The position numbers were made by a program, and so were the translations under genes. From positions 1 through 8,146 of the forward strand of contig CAMICF010000134.1 in NCBI GenBank assembly GCA_946222495.1: a stretch of DNA of 8,146 nt, in the 5' to 3' direction. This document shows positions 6,173-8,146 of the stretch, one piece after another. Within the stretch, counting starts at the first letter, position 1. Every line of letters begins with the position of its first letter. The notes under the pieces are model-generated. The model saw nothing but the letters and a program-made list of their open reading frames with translations, did not search any database and was not told the DNA's origin. The DNA is from an uncultured Janibacter sp. GTDB taxonomy: Bacteria; Actinomycetota; Actinomycetes; Actinomycetales; Dermatophilaceae.

Positions 6173-7453
6173 TCAGGCGGAGCGCTTGTGCTTGCGCTTC
6201 GAGCCGCCCTCGTCGTGGCGGACGATCGTCGGCAGGACGTTGTGCCGCACGACCTCCTCGGTGACGACGATCTGCTTGATGTCCTCGTCGCTCGGCGTAT
6301 CGAACATCACCGGGAGGAGGACCTCCTCGAGGATGGCGCGCAGCCCACGGGCACCGGTGCCGCGGGCGATCGCCGACTCCGCGATGGCGTCGAGCGCCTC
6401 GTCGGTGAACTGCAGGTCGACGCCGTCGATGTCGAACATCTTGCGGTACTGCTTGACGAGCGCGTTCTTCGGCTCGGCCAGGATCTGCACGAGGGCCTCG
6501 CGGTCGAGGGGCTCGACGGTCGTGATGATCGGGAGGCGACCGATGAACTCGGGGATGAGCCCGAACTTCATCAGGTCCTCTGGCATGACCTCGGTGATCG
6601 CCTCGGCGAGGTCCGTCGACTTGTGCAGCTCGGAGCCGAAGCCGAGACCCTTCTTGCCGACGCGCGACTCGATGATCTTTTCCAGACCGGCGAAGGCACC
6701 ACCGACGATGAAGAGCACGTTGGTCGTGTCGATCTGGATGAACTCCTGGTGCGGGTGCTTGCGCCCGCCCTGCGGCGGCACCGAGGCGGTGGTGCCCTCG
6801 AGGATCTTCAGCAGCGCCTGCTGCACGCCCTCGCCGGAGACGTCGCGCGTGATCGAGGGGTTCTCCGACTTGCGGGCCACCTTGTCGATCTCGTCGATGT
6901 AGATGATCCCCTGCTCGGCCTTCTTCGTGTCGTAGTCCGCGGCCTGGATGAGCTTGAGGAGGATGTTCTCCACGTCCTCGCCGACGTAGCCGGCCTCGGT
7001 CAGGGCGGTGGCGTCCGCGATGGCGAAGGGGACGTTGAGCATCCGGGCGAGCGTCTGGGCGAGGTAGGTCTTGCCGCAGCCGGTCGGGCCGATGAGGAGG
7101 ATGTTCGACTTCGCGATGTCGACGTGGTCCTCGTCGCGCTTGGCGACGGCGCCGTCGTCGGCCTGGATGCGCTTGTAGTGGTTGTAGACGGCGACGGCGA
7201 GCGCCTTCTTCGCCTTGTCCTGCCCGACGATGTAGGTCTCGAGGAAGTCGAAGATCTCGCGCGGCTTAGGCAGCTCGTCGAGGCCGAGGTCACCGGAGTC
7301 GGTGAGCTCCTCCTCGATGATCTCGTTGCACAGGTCGATGCACTCGTCGCAGATGTACACACCCGGCCCGGCGATCAGCTTCTTGACCTGCTTCTGCGAC
7401 TTCCCGCAGAAGGAGCACTTGAGCAGGTCGCCACTCTCTCCGACTCGTGCCAC
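6173..7453 (-). CDS. clpX: ATP-dependent Clp protease ATP-binding subunit ClpX
   Basis: A AAA+ unfoldase of 426 residues, usual length, that recognises, unfolds and threads substrates into ClpP in the cytoplasm. The N-terminal zinc domain has Cys13, Cys16, Cys35 and Cys38, which dimerises and binds adaptors or substrates. The AAA+ core shows Walker A GPTGCGKT (122-129), the pore-1 loop GYVG (155-158), Walker B IIYIDEIDK (183-191), the RKH pore loop (231-233) and a sensor-2 type GARGLR motif near 370. The ClpP-docking loop reads LGF (270-272), the counterpart of the IGF loop, so it is expected to bind ClpP. A basic tail (KRKHKRSA) ends the protein. The start is GTG at 7453, set by a strong AGAGAGGA eight bases upstream. 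It follows clpP2 by 210 bases that include a terminator and a candidate operator, so it probably has its own promoter, and leads into the C39-like gene. Confidence 0.98.
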   Translation of the reverse strand: MARVGESGDLLKCSFCGKSQKQVKKLIAGPGVYICDECIDLCNEIIEEELTDSGDLGLDELPKPREIFDFLETYIVGQDKAKKALAVAVYNHYKRIQADDGAVAKRDEDHVDIAKSNILLIGPTGCGKTYLAQTLARMLNVPFAIADATALTEAGYVGEDVENILLKLIQAADYDTKKAEQGIIYIDEIDKVARKSENPSITRDVSGEGVQQALLKILEGTTASVPPQGGRKHPHQEFIQIDTTNVLFIVGGAFAGLEKIIESRVGKKGLGFGSELHKSTDLAEAITEVMPEDLMKFGLIPEFIGRLPIITTVEPLDREALVQILAEPKNALVKQYRKMFDIDGVDLQFTDEALDAIAESAIARGTGARGLRAILEEVLLPVMFDTPSDEDIKQIVVTEEVVRHNVLPTIVRHDEGGSKRKHKRSA

Positions 7454-7461
7454 GTGCGCCG

Positions 7462-7469
7462 TCCTCTCT
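7462..7469 (-). promoter_or_regulatory. Shine-Dalgarno of clpX fixing the GTG start
   Basis: On the minus strand AGAGAGGA ends 8 bases before the GTG at 7453-7451. It is the strongest ribosome site in the window and supports the GTG as start, with the zinc-finger Cys13 at the usual distance from the N-terminus. Confidence 0.8.
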
Positions 7470-7504
7470 GCTGAAGGTGCCGACCCGTCCGATCGACTCC
7501 GCCG

Positions 7505-7510
7505 ACGTTA
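7505..7510 (-). promoter_or_regulatory. Possible -10 element of a clpX promoter
   Basis: TAACGT on the minus strand fits TANNNT and would start a transcript with a leader of roughly 45 bases that includes the clpX ribosome site. No good -35 lies 16-19 bases upstream (best GTCAGG-like), which would fit an activated promoter. A short inverted repeat, TACCCCTTTGGGTA (7509-7522), overlaps its upstream edge. Confidence 0.25.
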
Positions 7511-7568
7511 CCCAAAGGGGTAGGTCTCCTGACCCATTCGACACGATGGAGGCTCGCTGCGTCCTCCT

Positions 7569-7587
7569 GTTCCGCTATCAGCGGAAC
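7569..7587. promoter_or_regulatory. Perfect 19-bp inverted repeat, candidate ClgR operator
   Basis: GTTCCGCTATCAGCGGAAC has perfect 8-bp arms (GTTCCGCT and AGCGGAAC) around three bases. It lies 116 bases upstream of the clpX start and about 70 upstream of the candidate -10, a position suited to an activator. On the clpX strand the core CGCTGATAGCG fits the CGCY-N-A-N-R-GCG core that I recall for ClgR, the actinobacterial activator of clp genes. The outer bases do not all match that consensus. Symmetry is seen; the regulator is inferred. Confidence 0.5.
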
Positions 7588-7620
7588 GGTCGCGGCGCCC
7601 TTCCCGCGCCGGGCAGCACG

Positions 7621-7649
7621 AAGGGCCCCGGCGTGGTGCCGGGGCCCTT
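7621..7649 (-). terminator. Intrinsic terminator of clpP2 (GC-rich hairpin, no U-tract)
   Basis: AAGGGCCCCGGC (7621-7632) and GCCGGGGCCCTT (7638-7649) form a perfect 12-bp stem with a 5-base loop. It begins 14 bases after the clpP2 stop in the direction of transcription. The outer flanks (GCACGA and TCGTCGTGC) can lengthen the stem with a bulge. There is no run of U after it on the minus strand, which is usual for actinobacterial terminators. It would separate most clpP2 transcription from clpX. Confidence 0.85.
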
Positions 7650-7663
7650 GTCGTCGTGCCGTG

Positions 7664-8146
7664 TCAGTCCTCGAGCGAGGCCTTGCGCGGGGTGAGCACC
7701 TCGTCGATGAGGCCGTAGGCCTTGGCGTCCTCGGCGGAGAGGATCTTGTCGCGCTCGATGTCCTCGCGGACCTCCTCCGGCGTCTTGCCGGAGTGGTGCG
7801 CCCAGGTCTCCTCGAGCCAGGTCCGCATGCGCAGCACCTCGTTGGCCTGGATCTCGATGTCACTGGCCTGGCCGTACTCGCCACCGGCCAGCGCGGGCTG
7901 GTGGATGAGCACGCGGGCGTTGGGCAGGGCGAAGCGCTTGCCCGGCGTCCCGGCCCCGAGGAGCACGGCCGCCGCGGACGCGGCCTGACCGATGACGAAG
8001 GTCTGGATGTCCGGACGGATGTACTGCATCGTGTCGTAGATCGCCGTCATGGCGGTGAACGAGCCACCCGGGCTGTTGATGTACATGAGGATGTCGCGCT
8101 CGGGCTCCATCGACTCGAGCACGAGCAGCTGGGCGATGATGTCGTC
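7664..8146 (-). CDS. clpP2: ATP-dependent Clp protease proteolytic subunit, ClpP2 type (5' end outside window)
   Basis: The C-terminal 160 residues of a ClpP serine peptidase; the frame is open to the right edge and the true start lies beyond it. In visible numbering the triad is Ser57 (GQAASAA), His82 (VLIHQP) and Asp133 (ERDKIL), all intact. The block INSPGGS (23-29) and the handle region are normal, and the C-terminus reaches the expected point (YGLIDEVLTPRK). The stretches DDIIAQLLVLES, YDTMQYIRPDIQT and GQAASAAAVLL match the ClpP2 paralogue of actinobacteria as I recall it from mycobacteria rather than ClpP1. In such genomes ClpP1 and ClpP2 form a mixed two-ring barrel, so clpP1 is expected just beyond the window edge. 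A strong hairpin follows the stop. The internal GTG at 8122 is not a start, since conserved ClpP sequence continues upstream of it. Confidence 0.95.
   Translation of the reverse strand, partial: DDIIAQLLVLESMEPERDILMYINSPGGSFTAMTAIYDTMQYIRPDIQTFVIGQAASAAAVLLGAGTPGKRFALPNARVLIHQPALAGGEYGQASDIEIQANEVLRMRTWLEETWAHHSGKTPEEVREDIERDKILSAEDAKAYGLIDEVLTPRKASLED

Noticed and set aside
5819..7474. A 551-codon plus-strand open frame opposite clpX.
   Set aside because: It is the reverse of ClpX and the C39-like gene; the Asp/Leu/Val-rich product is typical of an antisense shadow.
7454..7663. A small gene or RNA between clpP2 and clpX.
   Set aside because: Open frames here are short and without ribosome sites or recognisable content; the region is better explained by a terminator, an inverted repeat and the clpX leader.

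Overview
The window is a chromosomal segment of a high-GC actinobacterium. The evidence is the strongly G/C-ending codon use, the ClpP2-type peptidase upstream of clpX, a Nudix-like protein of a type I associate with actinobacteria, and a GC-rich hairpin terminator without a U-tract. A Micrococcales-like host (for example Intrasporangiaceae) is plausible, but the genus cannot be fixed from the sequence. Almost all of it is housekeeping DNA. There is no mobile element, CRISPR array, rRNA or tRNA gene, and I see no clear new biological system.

Layout, left to right. (1) 1-1355, + strand: the 3' part of an ABC ATPase overlaps by 4 bp a membrane S-component-like protein. Together they look like part of an energy-coupling-factor (ECF) vitamin importer whose other parts lie off the left edge. 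(2) 1399-1938, +: a small Nudix-fold protein with a degenerate Nudix box. It converges on (3) 1950-2714, -: a PlsC-family 1-acyl-glycerol-phosphate-type acyltransferase, which may be translated from a leaderless mRNA. (4) An 86-bp divergent intergenic region with three small inverted repeats, two of which cover the start codons of the flanking genes. (5) 2801-5428, +: valS, of the archaeal-like subtype. Its stop codon is shared on opposite strands (CTAG) with (6) 5425-6159, -: an unrecognised protein with a C39/papain-like Cys-His arrangement, 13 bp downstream of (7) clpX, 6173-7453, -. (8) A 210-bp intergenic region holds the clpX Shine-Dalgarno, a possible promoter, a perfect 19-bp inverted repeat resembling a ClgR operator, and the terminator of (9) clpP2, 7664 to the right edge, -.

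How the genes relate: clpP2 and clpX supply the peptidase and unfoldase of the ClpXP protease. The strong hairpin between them and the possible promoter and operator suggest that clpX is at least partly transcribed separately from clpP2. The C39-like gene probably rides on the clpX transcript, which makes it the least understood gene here. The left-hand importer genes, the acyltransferase and valS have no evident functional link beyond adjacency.
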